64,000 nt of DNA, from the NCBI GenBank assembly GCA_016714895.1, contig JADKBV010000001.1, forward strand, positions 1,054,001 to 1,118,000, read 5' to 3'. Below the pieces are notes generated by a model, which ran no database searches, was not told the DNA's origin, and saw only the letters and a list, made by a program, of their open reading frames with translations. Below, one piece after another: positions 25,496 to 34,054 of the stretch. Each line of letters starts with the position of its first letter. Position 1 is the first letter of the stretch. The translations under genes were made by a program, and so were the position numbers. Origin of the DNA: Saprospiraceae bacterium. Lineage in GTDB: Bacteria; Bacteroidota; Bacteroidia; Chitinophagales; Saprospiraceae.

Positions 25496-25580
25496 TATTA
25501 AGTTGTCATTGTTTGGTCCAAATCCTTAAAAAGTACTTTTACAAAAAAGAAGACAGGCAAAAAAGGAAAACATGAGGTAA

Positions 25581-25613
25581 AAAAAAAGCAGCCTTGAAAA
25601 ACAAAGCTGCTTT
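25581..25613 (-). terminator. Intrinsic terminator after tRNA-Val
   Basis: On the minus strand AAAGCAGC pairs with GCTGCTTT (25606-25613 with 25585-25592), followed by a T-run. Confidence 0.75.
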
Positions 25614-25616
25614 GTG

Positions 25617-25691
25617 TGGGAGATACTGGGCTCGAACCAGTGACCCCCTGCTTGTAAGGCAGGTGCTCTGAACCGACTGAGCTAATCTCCC
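25617..25691 (-). tRNA. tRNA-Val (TAC)
   Basis: The cloverleaf reads on the minus strand with acceptor GGGAGAT paired to ATCTCCC, a D arm TAGCTCAG, anticodon stem CCTGC/GCAGG around loop CTTACAA (anticodon TAC), and a T arm with GGTTCGAACC. The CCA end is not encoded. Confidence 0.95.
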
Positions 25692-25727
25692 TTGATGTTC
25701 AGAGAATGCTTTTCTTCAAAAGCGACG

Positions 25728-25735
25728 CAAAGGTA
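25728..25735 (-). promoter_or_regulatory. -7 promoter box of tRNA-Val
   Basis: The minus strand reads TACCTTTG, 36 nt upstream of the mature tRNA 5' end. Confidence 0.55.
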
Positions 25736-25833
25736 ATCGCATTTTTTAATTCGGACAAATTTAAAAGGACTTTTTTTTTAAATTTTTTTTAAATTTTTTT
25801 TTGAAAAATTATTCAAGAAATAAAATATACGCT

Positions 25834-25841
25834 TATCTTTG
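25834..25841 (+). promoter_or_regulatory. -7 promoter box of tRNA-Gln
   Basis: TATCTTTG fits TAnnTTTG, 19 nt upstream of the tRNA. Confidence 0.6.
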
Positions 25842-25860
25842 CACCCGAATTAGAAATAAT

Positions 25861-25931
25861 TGACCTATGGTGTAATGGTAACACTCCGGTTTTTGGTACC
25901 GTCATTCTAGGTTCGAGTCCTAGTGGGTCAA
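25861..25931 (+). tRNA. tRNA-Gln (TTG)
   Basis: Acceptor TGACCTA pairs with TGGGTCA (one G-T pair). The anticodon loop TTTTGGT gives TTG, and the T arm contains GGTTCGAGTCC. One mismatch closes the anticodon stem. CCA is not encoded. Confidence 0.93.
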
Positions 25932-25934
25932 CAT

Positions 25935-25972
25935 AAAACCCTGATTAACGTAAAGTTTTTCAGGGTTTTTTG
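25935..25972 (+). terminator. Intrinsic terminator after tRNA-Gln
   Basis: AAAACCCTGA (25935-25944) pairs with TCAGGGTTTT (25960-25969) and runs into T6. Confidence 0.85.
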
Positions 25973-26065
25973 TTTCTGTTACAAACAACCGGTAACCAAG
26001 AGATCCGAAACATCCCTGAGTGTTTTTTTGTCACCATAAGATGTTATTGTTAAAATCCATAAATC

Positions 26066-26073
26066 TACCTTTG
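26066..26073 (+). promoter_or_regulatory. -7 promoter box abutting the esterase start codon
   Basis: TACCTTTG fits TAnnTTTG and ends 1 nt before the ATG at 26075. If used, it leaves no 5' leader. Confidence 0.45.
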
Positions 26074-26074
26074 T

Positions 26075-26881
26075 ATGAAAATTATACAAATTCTTTTTTT
26101 TCAATTAATCCCTTTTTTACTTCTTGCACAGGTTCAGGACTCTATTCCGGTTTATTCTACCTTTACAGTGGATTCAAAATATACATCAGAAACCAGGATC
26201 ATTAATGTTTGGTTGCCACCTGATTACACAAATAACGACAAAACCTACCCTGTTTTGTATATGCCGGATGGCGGCATACAAGAAGACTTTCCGCATATTG
26301 CCAACACCCTTGCAGATTTGATCAAAAAGCATAAAATAGCACCCATCATTTTGGTGGGCATTGAAAACACCGTGAGACGGAGAGACCTAACAGGGACTAC
26401 AGAAGTGGCTTCAGATAAAAAAATCGCTCCGGTATTTGGTGGCTCCGATCATTTCAGGGCTTTTATCCGCGAAGAATTGTTTCCCGAAGTGGAAAAAAGA
26501 TACCGGACGTCAGGTTATAAAGGCATCATCGGTGAGTCGTTGGCCGGTTTGTTTGTCACGGAGACACTTTTGTTACAACCGGATATGTTTGACTTTTATA
26601 TAACTATGGATCCTTCTCTGTGGTGGAATAACCATCATTTGGTACAACAGGCACCTGTAAATCTTTCCCATTTTAGGGATCAAAAAATAAAATTTTGGTT
26701 TGCCGGTTCCAACGCCAAAGATATATCAAAACACACCAAAAGTCTTTCAAAAATTCTGCAAAAACACCCGGTTCCCGGTCTTACGTGGTATTATGCTGAT
26801 GAACCAAAAGAAAAACATCACACCATATTCCGTGCTACCAAAGAAAAAGCGTTACTGCATGTACTGGCTTCCGACAACTGA
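26075..26881 (+). CDS. Secreted esterase (Fes/IroE-type alpha/beta hydrolase)
   Basis: The protein has 268 residues. A signal peptide (about 1-19, FFQLIPFLLLAQ) is followed by the putative-esterase fold: VWLPPDYTNNDKTYPVLYMPDGG, the nucleophile elbow GESLAG (Ser in the middle) and a late catalytic His in KEKHHTIF. Relatives hydrolyse siderophore or acyl esters; the substrate here is unknown. The gene is monocistronic after the tRNA-Gln terminator. Confidence 0.85.
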   Translation: MKIIQILFFQLIPFLLLAQVQDSIPVYSTFTVDSKYTSETRIINVWLPPDYTNNDKTYPVLYMPDGGIQEDFPHIANTLADLIKKHKIAPIILVGIENTVRRRDLTGTTEVASDKKIAPVFGGSDHFRAFIREELFPEVEKRYRTSGYKGIIGESLAGLFVTETLLLQPDMFDFYITMDPSLWWNNHHLVQQAPVNLSHFRDQKIKFWFAGSNAKDISKHTKSLSKILQKHPVPGLTWYYADEPKEKHHTIFRATKEKALLHVLASDN

Positions 26882-26922
26882 TAACATAAAGTCTCATGAA
26901 CCTTTATAATATTGTTTTTTTT

Positions 26923-27528
26923 TCAATACCCATGTTCGATATAAGTATCTATGAACCTCACATGTTTGGGCAAATCGGGCAAGTATTCCTTCTCACCTAT
27001 AAAACTTGCTTTCAAACGTGCTTTGAATTTTTGAGTGGTTTTGTCGAAAGAGATTATCTCCAGTTTATTGTCGGCGGATTCATCCAGTTTGTATAAAAGA
27101 ATACCAACATCATCGTTGACAATAATATAACTGACATTAATCGAGTCCTTTGAATTTTTAGTATTCGTTAATGAATAACACTTCTCAGCCGATTCAATCG
27201 GAATGTTATTTAGCCCCAGTCTTTCAGCCTCCGCAGAATGACCTTTATATTCAGGCCAATAACCTACCATGGTTAATTTAAATACCGAATCACTAAAAAT
27301 ATTTATAAAAGTACTTGCTTCATAAGGTTTATTTATCTTCGTTCCCTTAACATACCCAAACTCCTGTTCTCCTTTTTCAAAAACAACAAATCCGGTCAAG
27401 GTGTCGGAATTTTCTTCCAATCCCACACAAGGAGGATATATCTCCTGAGACTTTTTATTTTCTTTTTCGCAAGCCACCGTTAAAAGTACAGACAAAAACA
27501 ACACTACATTTAAAATTACATTTCTCAT
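26923..27528 (-). CDS. Lipoprotein of unknown function
   Basis: The protein has 201 residues. The N-terminus is a lipoprotein signal (MRNVILNVVLFLSVLLTVAC), with the lipobox Cys at residue 20 and EKENKK following. The rest is a soluble domain I do not recognise. It starts 3 nt after the stop of the secreted metzincin, so the two are an operon. A role as partner or inhibitor of the protease is speculation based on this linkage. Confidence 0.7.
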   Translation of the reverse strand: MRNVILNVVLFLSVLLTVACEKENKKSQEIYPPCVGLEENSDTLTGFVVFEKGEQEFGYVKGTKINKPYEASTFINIFSDSVFKLTMVGYWPEYKGHSAEAERLGLNNIPIESAEKCYSLTNTKNSKDSINVSYIIVNDDVGILLYKLDESADNKLEIISFDKTTQKFKARLKASFIGEKEYLPDLPKHVRFIDTYIEHGY

Positions 27529-27531
27529 GGT

Positions 27532-29280
27532 TTAATAAGCGTTAATGGTGGTGAATTTATAAGTCTTTACAATATTGTGATTTTCTTTGACCAGTATCAC
27601 ATACATTCCTGCAGGTAAATAATATCTCATTAATTTTACTTCTTCAGGATCTATAAATTCCTTTATGAATTGGCCATAAACATTGTAAATTTGATACATT
27701 TTTTTGCCTTTCGATATTTGTTGAATATTATGTTCCATCTCAAACACATGCATTTTATCTAATGAATTAAAGCCAACATTTCCGGATGACCTGGATGATT
27801 CGGATTCTTCACACCAAACATTTTCTGAACAAATCCCGCCTCTTTGTACGATTGTTGTTCGTGCTATTTCAGAGCCAAACAACTTGATTTTGAGGTGTAT
27901 AAAATAATTAATACAAGGATCACTGATAGGCTCTGTAATAGTAATATTTGCCCCACTTCCCAAATAATAATCAGGGTTTGATCCGGAAAAGATGCCTGAA
28001 AGGTTCCAATACCATTCAAAAACATAATTTACATTTTCATCGTCAAGTTGCGAGATGAGATCTATTTCTCCTGAAAGGCAGGAATTAACAGAGGAAGTAA
28101 TGATTGGATTTACATTTAAACTTGGTGTAAAATCAGCAACCCTACAACCTGTGGCACGAATGCGACCTGCATTGTTTTCGTCAGCTGACCCTGTCGCATA
28201 ACCTAAATAATTTATTTCCGGATCAGAAAAATGAAGAATTCTAGGCTCATGGATACCCATTAATGTTTCTACATCCAAGTCAAAAATTGTATGTGACGAC
28301 GCACAATCAGCGACCGGTACAAAATATCTACCTTGAAAATGTAGCCCACCATATAAATGCCCTATTTCATGCACAAAAATATGATTGCTTAGAACAAGAT
28401 CTAAAGGAACAATAGCGGTAGAATATTCTTCTAATGGACCAATTTCAGCAACACATGCCAAAGCAGACAGAGACATACTGTATTGTTGCTTTGGTGCAAT
28501 CATAACCACCACATCAGCCCCAAGCGAATTCTTGAGAGCATTAATCGTTGCATTAGCACTTATAGCTTTTGCATCAATTTGGCATTCATCCGCTGTAAAA
28601 TCATCCCAAGATGTGTTGGCATACACAAAGTCAACTGTGTGTGGGATATTGCTATTTTTAAAAGCAGCTTCCAGATCACTAATCATTAGACCAAAAAGAC
28701 TTTCAGGGTCTGTAATCGTTACATTTGGCGGTATTAAAAACAAAATATCTAAATGTCCCGGACAGAAGTCTTCACAATTCTCTTCTGTAAGATCAGGTAT
28801 TCCTTCCACTGGGTCGTGATTACATTCAAAGTCCATGTGTTCTACTTTAAGTAAAGCTGAATACACTGAATCTAAAGGCATTATCCTGTAAAAATCATTA
28901 TTAACTCTATCTATAACGGTACCGCAAATTCCTGAGGTATTTTTGATAATTGTGACATCTAATAAAGTATCGTACGAAACACCTCTCCACTTATATTTAA
29001 CAGAGTCAATATAGTCAGCCGCAAGAGGCTTTAATATTCTGGTAGGAAGGTCACCATTTGTAGTAAACCTAACCCTACCAGAATCCTGAACTGTAAATGG
29101 GTTAGTTACTTTAATCAATTTTACAGAAGTTACTTCTGGCAAACTGTCAAATTCATTAATAACGTCTTCAAAATAGGCAGGAAATCCATCCAAATCTGAG
29201 TAAAACTGCATAAATGAGAATTGACCAAAACATAGAGTATTAAACAACATGAAAATGGTGATTAAATGTATTTTATACAT
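27532..29280 (-). CDS. Secreted metzincin metalloprotease with T9SS sorting domain
   Basis: The protein has 582 residues with a signal peptide (about 1-19). The zinc site HEIGHLYGGLH is the full HExxHxxGxxH of metzincins, and ETLMGIHEPRILHFSDPEI supplies the Met-turn. A beta-rich domain follows (about 390-490). The last 75 residues (from MYQIYNVYGQFIKEF to VKTYKFTTINAY) match a type A T9SS C-terminal sorting domain, so it is exported through the outer membrane and probably held on the surface. The first 170 residues could be a propeptide. It is the first gene of an operon with the lipoprotein. Confidence 0.85.
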   Translation of the reverse strand: MYKIHLITIFMLFNTLCFGQFSFMQFYSDLDGFPAYFEDVINEFDSLPEVTSVKLIKVTNPFTVQDSGRVRFTTNGDLPTRILKPLAADYIDSVKYKWRGVSYDTLLDVTIIKNTSGICGTVIDRVNNDFYRIMPLDSVYSALLKVEHMDFECNHDPVEGIPDLTEENCEDFCPGHLDILFLIPPNVTITDPESLFGLMISDLEAAFKNSNIPHTVDFVYANTSWDDFTADECQIDAKAISANATINALKNSLGADVVVMIAPKQQYSMSLSALACVAEIGPLEEYSTAIVPLDLVLSNHIFVHEIGHLYGGLHFQGRYFVPVADCASSHTIFDLDVETLMGIHEPRILHFSDPEINYLGYATGSADENNAGRIRATGCRVADFTPSLNVNPIITSSVNSCLSGEIDLISQLDDENVNYVFEWYWNLSGIFSGSNPDYYLGSGANITITEPISDPCINYFIHLKIKLFGSEIARTTIVQRGGICSENVWCEESESSRSSGNVGFNSLDKMHVFEMEHNIQQISKGKKMYQIYNVYGQFIKEFIDPEEVKLMRYYLPAGMYVILVKENHNIVKTYKFTTINAY

Positions 29281-29589
29281 ATTTATAACGTTTAATTAAT
29301 CAAAAATACAATTTAATTTTTAATTTATTAATTTATTGTTAAAAAAATTGGTGTTATTGTCGTAATCTGTCAAATTATAAGTCCATATATACAGATAATA
29401 AAATAAGAACTCTTACAAAAAAGGGGCGAACAAGCTTACCATTACTTCACAAAATCAGGAAGATTGCTTGTTTACTTAAATATCCATTCTTGTCTTTGGC
29501 CTATTCACAAAAACTTCAACGTAGTTTCTATCGTTTGATACTATAATTGGTTTTATTTCAATCCACTACAAACAAACCTTCTCATTTTT
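29281..29589. other. Non-coding stretch between divergent genes
   Basis: AT-rich sequence separates the metzincin and the GNAT gene. I see no convincing promoter box, repeat or RNA. Confidence 0.4.
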
Positions 29590-30156
29590 ATGAACCTTCG
29601 ACAAGCGCTACCGGAAGATGCTGAACAAATTACGGAACTGTTGCTCATGGCGATGGTAGATATTATTTTTGTTTTTATCGGACAAAAAGATGAAACGGAA
29701 GCAAAAAAATTTCTACTCCCTTTGGTAGCGCAAACCAACACCCAATATTCTTATGAAAATTGTTTGGTCGCGGAAAAAAATGGAAAAATTATAGCCGCTG
29801 CAAACGTTTATGACGGAGCGCAACTAGTCGTGTTAAGAGAACCTGTTCTTCAACAGATCCGAAAAATACATGGTGCGGATTTTTATGTTGAAGATGAAAC
29901 CGGGCCGGGAGAGATATATCTTGATTGTCTGGCCGTTGATCCTGAATTCAGAGGTCTTGGATTGGGTTCGGAGATGTTGACTCATCTGATACGGTATCAT
30001 GTTGTCGACCGGCGACAAAAACTGGGCTTATTGGTAGATGAAGACAACCCGGATGCCAAAAGATTGTATCTGCGATCGGGCTTTCATTCCCTTGGTCGCA
30101 AAACACTTGCCGGCAAAAATATGGAACATTTGCAGGTAAAACCGGTAGAATACTAG
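29590..30156 (+). CDS. GNAT-family N-acetyltransferase
   Basis: The protein has 188 residues. The acetyl-CoA-binding motif A is clear in LDCLAVDPEFRGLGLGSEML (R-G-x-G-x-G type), followed by the beta5 segment LGLLVDEDNPDAKRLYLRSGF. The substrate cannot be inferred. The stop overlaps that of the converging LOG gene by 4 nt at a CTAG. Confidence 0.85.
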   Translation: MNLRQALPEDAEQITELLLMAMVDIIFVFIGQKDETEAKKFLLPLVAQTNTQYSYENCLVAEKNGKIIAAANVYDGAQLVVLREPVLQQIRKIHGADFYVEDETGPGEIYLDCLAVDPEFRGLGLGSEMLTHLIRYHVVDRRQKLGLLVDEDNPDAKRLYLRSGFHSLGRKTLAGKNMEHLQVKPVEY

Positions 30157-30926
30157 CCCTTTTTTTGTATTTGTTTTTCGCCTAATATCCAGATTGGTTT
30201 ATAATCTTTTTTTGTTTTCAAACCGGCGGGACCCGTGGCAAAATCAAAAATAAACCTGACCACTTCAGGTACATCATCCGTAAAAAGAACCAAATCGAGG
30301 TCTGATTTACTGATAGTCCCTTGTTCTGCCATAAATTCGATGTGATTGATCAGATCTTTGTGGAATTCCGTTCCTATAATAACGACAGGAAAAGGATCCA
30401 TTTTTTTGGTTTGAATCAGGGTAATGGTTTCAAAAAACTCATCCAAAGTTCCAAATCCACCGGGTAGTACGACAAAAGCAAAAGAATACTTTCTGAGTAT
30501 TTCCTTACGGACAAAAAAATGTTCGATATTGACATATTCATCCAGATAAGGATTGTGGTGTTGCTCCTTGGGAAGGACGATATTACATCCAATAGAGAGC
30601 CCTCCTGCTTCTTTTGCACCACGATTGGCCGCTTCCATCAGACCCGGACCTCCTCCGGTCATCATGGTAAATCCTAATTTTGACAATTCATAAGAGACCA
30701 ACCTCGACAATTGATAATACATATGGTCTTCACCAAACCGTGCCGACCCGAACAGGGTAATACTCGGACCAATAAAATGTAACTTTCGAAATGCTTTAAC
30801 AAATTGGCGAACGACACTGATGGTATATAAAAACTCCTTCCACCGACTTCCGGGACCGGATAAAAAATCTTTTTCGGTTTTATTGATCTTTTCGAAATTT
30901 GAATTCATGGTTGAACTTTCGATCAT
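30153..30926 (-). CDS. LOG-family nucleotide hydrolase (lysine decarboxylase-like fold)
   Basis: The protein has 257 residues. The family signatures GGGPGLMEAANRGAKEAGG and PGGFGTLDEFFE are intact. Characterised members split nucleoside 5'-monophosphates (cytokinin-activating LOG; PpnN-like) into base and ribose phosphate; older databases call them lysine decarboxylases. The first ATG is 30926, and a second at 30908 (MNSNFEK) is possible. It is monocistronic, with a -7 box at 30937-30944. Confidence 0.9.
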   Translation of the reverse strand: MIESSTMNSNFEKINKTEKDFLSGPGSRWKEFLYTISVVRQFVKAFRKLHFIGPSITLFGSARFGEDHMYYQLSRLVSYELSKLGFTMMTGGGPGLMEAANRGAKEAGGLSIGCNIVLPKEQHHNPYLDEYVNIEHFFVRKEILRKYSFAFVVLPGGFGTLDEFFETITLIQTKKMDPFPVVIIGTEFHKDLINHIEFMAEQGTISKSDLDLVLFTDDVPEVVRFIFDFATGPAGLKTKKDYKPIWILGEKQIQKKG

Positions 30927-31261
30927 TATAAAAAAGCAAAGGTAATCAAAGAAAGTTCATTTGAAAATGTTCGGATTTGAAAGGCTAAGTTGTTGAAAAG
31001 TTAAATCATATAACGTAAACTATGATTGTACTTTTATGGTATATTGTAAAATAGCTAGATTCTTATAATTATTGACGAATTTAAACAAATTGGCGATGTC
31101 ATTGACAATTATTTAATATTACCAACTTACAATATTGCAAAATATTAATTGAACCTAAAACGACTTTTTTAAGTCGTATCCTAATCAAGTCGTTAATTGA
31201 TCATTTGTTGAAACCAAATTAAATTATATTTTGTTAGTAACTCATATTCAATAGAATTCTT
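30927..31261. other. AT-rich non-coding stretch at the edge of the accessory island
   Basis: It contains the LOG promoter and a perfect small hairpin ACGACTT-TTTT-AAGTCGT at 31160-31177. No gene is visible. Confidence 0.4.
30937..30944 (-). promoter_or_regulatory. -7 promoter box of the LOG gene
   Basis: The minus strand reads TACCTTTG, 10 nt before the ATG at 30926, implying a leader of only a few bases. Confidence 0.55.
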
Positions 31262-31393
31262 ATGAGTAATAAAGTTCAGAAGCCAACTTCACCTCCACCA
31301 CCTCCTCCTCCACCAGTGCACAAAGCTCCAGTTGATAGATCAGGTAGTACAGGAAAAGATTCTATTTCAAAGTCAAAGAGTAAACTAGAATAA
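31262..31393 (+). CDS. Possible 43-residue polyproline small protein
   Basis: ATG at 31262 to TAA at 31393 gives 43 residues: a short charged start, a run of eight prolines (residues 11-18), then a Ser/Lys-rich tail. There is no signal peptide or hydrophobic segment. The run of eight Pro codons uses both CCA and CCT rather than a simple repeat, which fits selection on the protein. Its last 32 nt overlap the 3' end of the converging membrane-protein gene. It may be a real micro-protein of the accessory region or chance. Confidence 0.4.
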   Translation: MSNKVQKPTSPPPPPPPPVHKAPVDRSGSTGKDSISKSKSKLE

Positions 31394-31850
31394 AAAGTAA
31401 AATCCCTACTACAGCAAAATAAATTTGTTTTTCTGAGATTTTTATTCTCTCATTATTGACTTTAACAAATGACTCTGACTCATCTTGAATGACTTGTAAT
31501 ACAGTACAAACTACATACTGGTATTGGAAGTCAGTATTTTCTTTATTTATGTATTTGGAATTATAAACGCTATTGGGAAAAATTCCCTTACTTCCTGTTT
31601 TCCATGAATTATGGTTCTTGTAACCATAATATATTGAAACAACCATTGGAATAATTGGTAAAATGAAAAACCAATTTTCAGCTGAAAAAAAAGTAATAAA
31701 GAAAAGAATTGAAGCAAATGAAAATGTAAGTATTTTTTCAGTTTTTAAAGTCATTTGATTATACATATCAATTAAATCATCAAGGTTCCTTCTTGACTCC
31801 TCTATTAGTAATTGCGCTGTATCATGTTCTACAAGATGATAGTTTTCCAT
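31362..31850 (-). CDS. Small membrane protein of unknown function
   Basis: I start at ATG 31850 (MENYHLVEHDTAQLL); the open frame extends nine codons further up but adds an unlikely lead. The 162 residues comprise an amphipathic N-terminal helix with a NLDDLIDMYNQ segment, two membrane helices (SFASILFFITFF and WFFILPIIPMVVSIYYGY), a soluble stretch of about 65 residues and one C-terminal membrane helix (IYFAVVGILLFILVYSL). This two-plus-one layout recalls small membrane effectors of bacterial defence, such as SLATT or Pycsar TM proteins, but I see no diagnostic motif. It lies in the AT-rich island. Confidence 0.6.
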   Translation of the reverse strand: MENYHLVEHDTAQLLIEESRRNLDDLIDMYNQMTLKTEKILTFSFASILFFITFFSAENWFFILPIIPMVVSIYYGYKNHNSWKTGSKGIFPNSVYNSKYINKENTDFQYQYVVCTVLQVIQDESESFVKVNNERIKISEKQIYFAVVGILLFILVYSLTLK

Positions 31851-31904
31851 TTTTAAATTATTAAAATATAATAACAACTAATTAATATTACATAAAATTT
31901 AATT

Positions 31905-32390
31905 TTACCAATCATCGTTTTTCTTAGCCATATTATTTTGAAAATTATTACAAAATAAAATCATTTTATCTTGCGTTTTGCTTTTAACTTTATCGTAAAA
32001 TTTTTTATTGTATTTTACTTTTAACTCCTCCAGAGTTGATTCTTCTATACCGTAACCTGATATAGCTAATTGATTGAATGTAAGTCGTACTTTGCCATCT
32101 TTGATATCAATAGTTAACGTGTGATGAAGGTCGCCAATGAATAAACTATGAACTGGTAACACAAAAAGACCTTTCACGATTACTTTCTCCTTGTTATCCG
32201 ATTTTATAACCCAGTTTGCATTCTCGTACAAGTAAGCAATAGTTTCCTTTGCTTTTTTGTAATTTTCTTCTACAGTTAATGAAGTTTCAATTACTTTTTG
32301 AAAATGGTACTTTCCATTTTCGTCAAGTTCTAAAGAAGGAGATTGTCCCAAACTGTAAAAAGGAATAAGTAAAAAAATTAAAAGTCTCAT
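31905..32390 (-). CDS. DUF4468-like secreted protein
   Basis: The start chosen is ATG 32390, which begins a good signal peptide (MRLLIFLLIPFYSLGQ); an upstream ATG at 32429 would give an unnatural 13-residue lead. The mature part (about 145 residues) has the pattern of the Bacteroidota DUF4468, TBP-like fold: FQKVIETSLTVEENYKKAKETI, KEKVIVKGLF, LTIDIKDGKVRLTFNQL. The function of that domain is unknown. The gene is flanked by AT-rich gaps. Confidence 0.65.
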   Translation of the reverse strand: MRLLIFLLIPFYSLGQSPSLELDENGKYHFQKVIETSLTVEENYKKAKETIAYLYENANWVIKSDNKEKVIVKGLFVLPVHSLFIGDLHHTLTIDIKDGKVRLTFNQLAISGYGIEESTLEELKVKYNKKFYDKVKSKTQDKMILFCNNFQNNMAKKNDDW

Positions 32391-32557
32391 ATTCAAAATT
32401 TTTCCAAAAATAAAGGTAAACATATACAACCTGTCAAAACATTTAGAAAATCACTAATTTCTTCTTTAGTTGAGCCACTAACATTATTATATATTATCTA
32501 AACTAAAATGTATATGAATTTCCTTAATATTAATAACCTTTAAACGGGCATATTTAA

Positions 32558-33622
32558 TTATTTATCCAAAGTTTCAACCGTTTTGAAAAAGTATTCTGAA
32601 TAGCTAAAAATATCATCTAACGATAATATTTCATTTCTTATTTCCTTCTTGTCATCGTCAAAGTAAGCAATAAATTTTTTATTTCCGTTCAAATAAACCC
32701 TACAAACCGACTTTCTGTTATTATCATCCAACATAATTGCAAAATAAGATTTTGCATCCCTATAGGTTACTCTGGATGGATTTACTTTTTGTCTTAAAAT
32801 TGCTTTGACTATATTATAGGCCTCTAATTCTTCCTCTGTAGTTATAATATCACTTTTATCTTCCTGGTCAGCTGTAACCTGGTCAATAACGTTTGATTTT
32901 TGTACTTCATCCTCTTTACTTAAAGCTGTCTTTAATCTTTCCGTAATTAAATCACTAACATATTGTTGGATTGACCGTTTTGTTAAAGTGGTAAATAACT
33001 CTAAAACTTTAGATGAAATGTTTGTAGGATAAACCTGTTTTGCAAAAATCTTAACCAATTCAGGGGATGGATTTGAAAATTCCTGATGTATCAATAGTTT
33101 CAATTCATTTGTATATTTTAACTCACTGGCAGTATTAATGATCTTTTCTGCATCAAATATGCTTTTATGAAATTTTTTAAGTTCTTCAATCTGGTTATCT
33201 TTAATGTCGGTTATATTGAATTCTAAAAATGGCTTTTCATCCATTTTATTAGGTTCCACTAAATCAGAATAAAACCTGTATATAATACCATTTGTTAAAA
33301 CACCAAACTTAGCTTTGGAAACGTGAAAATACCTTAATAGCTGGTTATCATGTAAACTAAGGTTTTGAGCCCAATGTTTACACTCTATCAAAATAGTAGG
33401 ATTCCCATCTTTAATGATTGCAAAATCAATCTTTTCTCCTTTTTTGGTCCCAATATCAGAAACAAATTCCGGAATCACCTCCATAGGATTAAAAATATCA
33501 TATCCCCATGCTTGTATAAATGGAAGTATAAAAGCATTTTTTGTTGCTTCTTCTGTCTGAATCTGTTCTTTAAGTTTGTCCACCCTTTCAGACAATTGTT
33601 TGATTAAGTCTTTGTAATCCAT
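32558..33622 (-). CDS. Solitary HsdR-N-like PD-(D/E)XK nuclease-domain protein
   Basis: The start at ATG 33622 (MDYKDLIKQLSERVDKL) is preferred over the frame opening at 33676. The 354 residues start with a coiled coil, then a type I restriction HsdR N-terminal nuclease domain (about 25-170) with EKIDFAIIKDG and ILIECKHWAQ, the Asp and Glu-x-Lys of the PD-(D/E)XK site. There is no helicase domain, and no HsdM or HsdS is nearby. The C-terminal 130 residues (from EEELEAYNIVKAIL) form a second domain, TYRDAKSYFAIMLDDNNRKSVCRVYL. Stand-alone copies are common in Bacteroidota and their role is unproven. Confidence 0.8.
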   Translation of the reverse strand: MDYKDLIKQLSERVDKLKEQIQTEEATKNAFILPFIQAWGYDIFNPMEVIPEFVSDIGTKKGEKIDFAIIKDGNPTILIECKHWAQNLSLHDNQLLRYFHVSKAKFGVLTNGIIYRFYSDLVEPNKMDEKPFLEFNITDIKDNQIEELKKFHKSIFDAEKIINTASELKYTNELKLLIHQEFSNPSPELVKIFAKQVYPTNISSKVLELFTTLTKRSIQQYVSDLITERLKTALSKEDEVQKSNVIDQVTADQEDKSDIITTEEELEAYNIVKAILRQKVNPSRVTYRDAKSYFAIMLDDNNRKSVCRVYLNGNKKFIAYFDDDKKEIRNEILSLDDIFSYSEYFFKTVETLDK

Positions 33623-34013
33623 GATGTTAGATAAATTTAATAATTTAAAATTAGTAGGTAACAAATATCTTACCAAAAAATGACACTAAATGATCCATTT
33701 TTGCTTAAAAAGAAAAATAAGACTTCAGTGACATATACAAAACAAACTTCAACTTTTCACTCTAGATATAACTTCTGAAGCAAATATATGGAATGATTGG
33801 AATATTGGAAGAAATAAATGAGATAATTTATATATAATTTTTACATTAGCATATGCCCCAAATAAACCTAAAGTAATAAAACTAAAGGTTTTTCCTTAAA
33901 TGTGCTCACCATTTAAGATCAGAATCAGGATAAACAGAGAAGCAAATACGACTAAAACAATTTCTTAATTTTCAGTAATCAAGTATTTCATTTTGGGTTT
34001 TATACCTACTAAA
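33623..34013. other. AT-rich non-coding stretch
   Basis: About 390 nt lie between the nuclease-domain gene and the tRNA terminator. I see no open frame of coding character, no repeat and no clear promoter, apart from what must drive the nuclease gene. Confidence 0.4.
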
Positions 34014-34054
34014 ATAAAAAAAAACGTCAGAAATATTAATACTTCCGACGTTTG
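34014..34054 (-). terminator. Intrinsic terminator after tRNA(CAT)
   Basis: On the minus strand AAACGTC pairs with GACGTTT (with an extended imperfect stem) and is followed by a run of eight T. Confidence 0.75.

Noticed and set aside
31160..31177. Short hairpin ACGACTT/AAGTCGT as terminator
   Set aside because: The loop is T4 and no T-run follows on either strand; no gene ends nearby.
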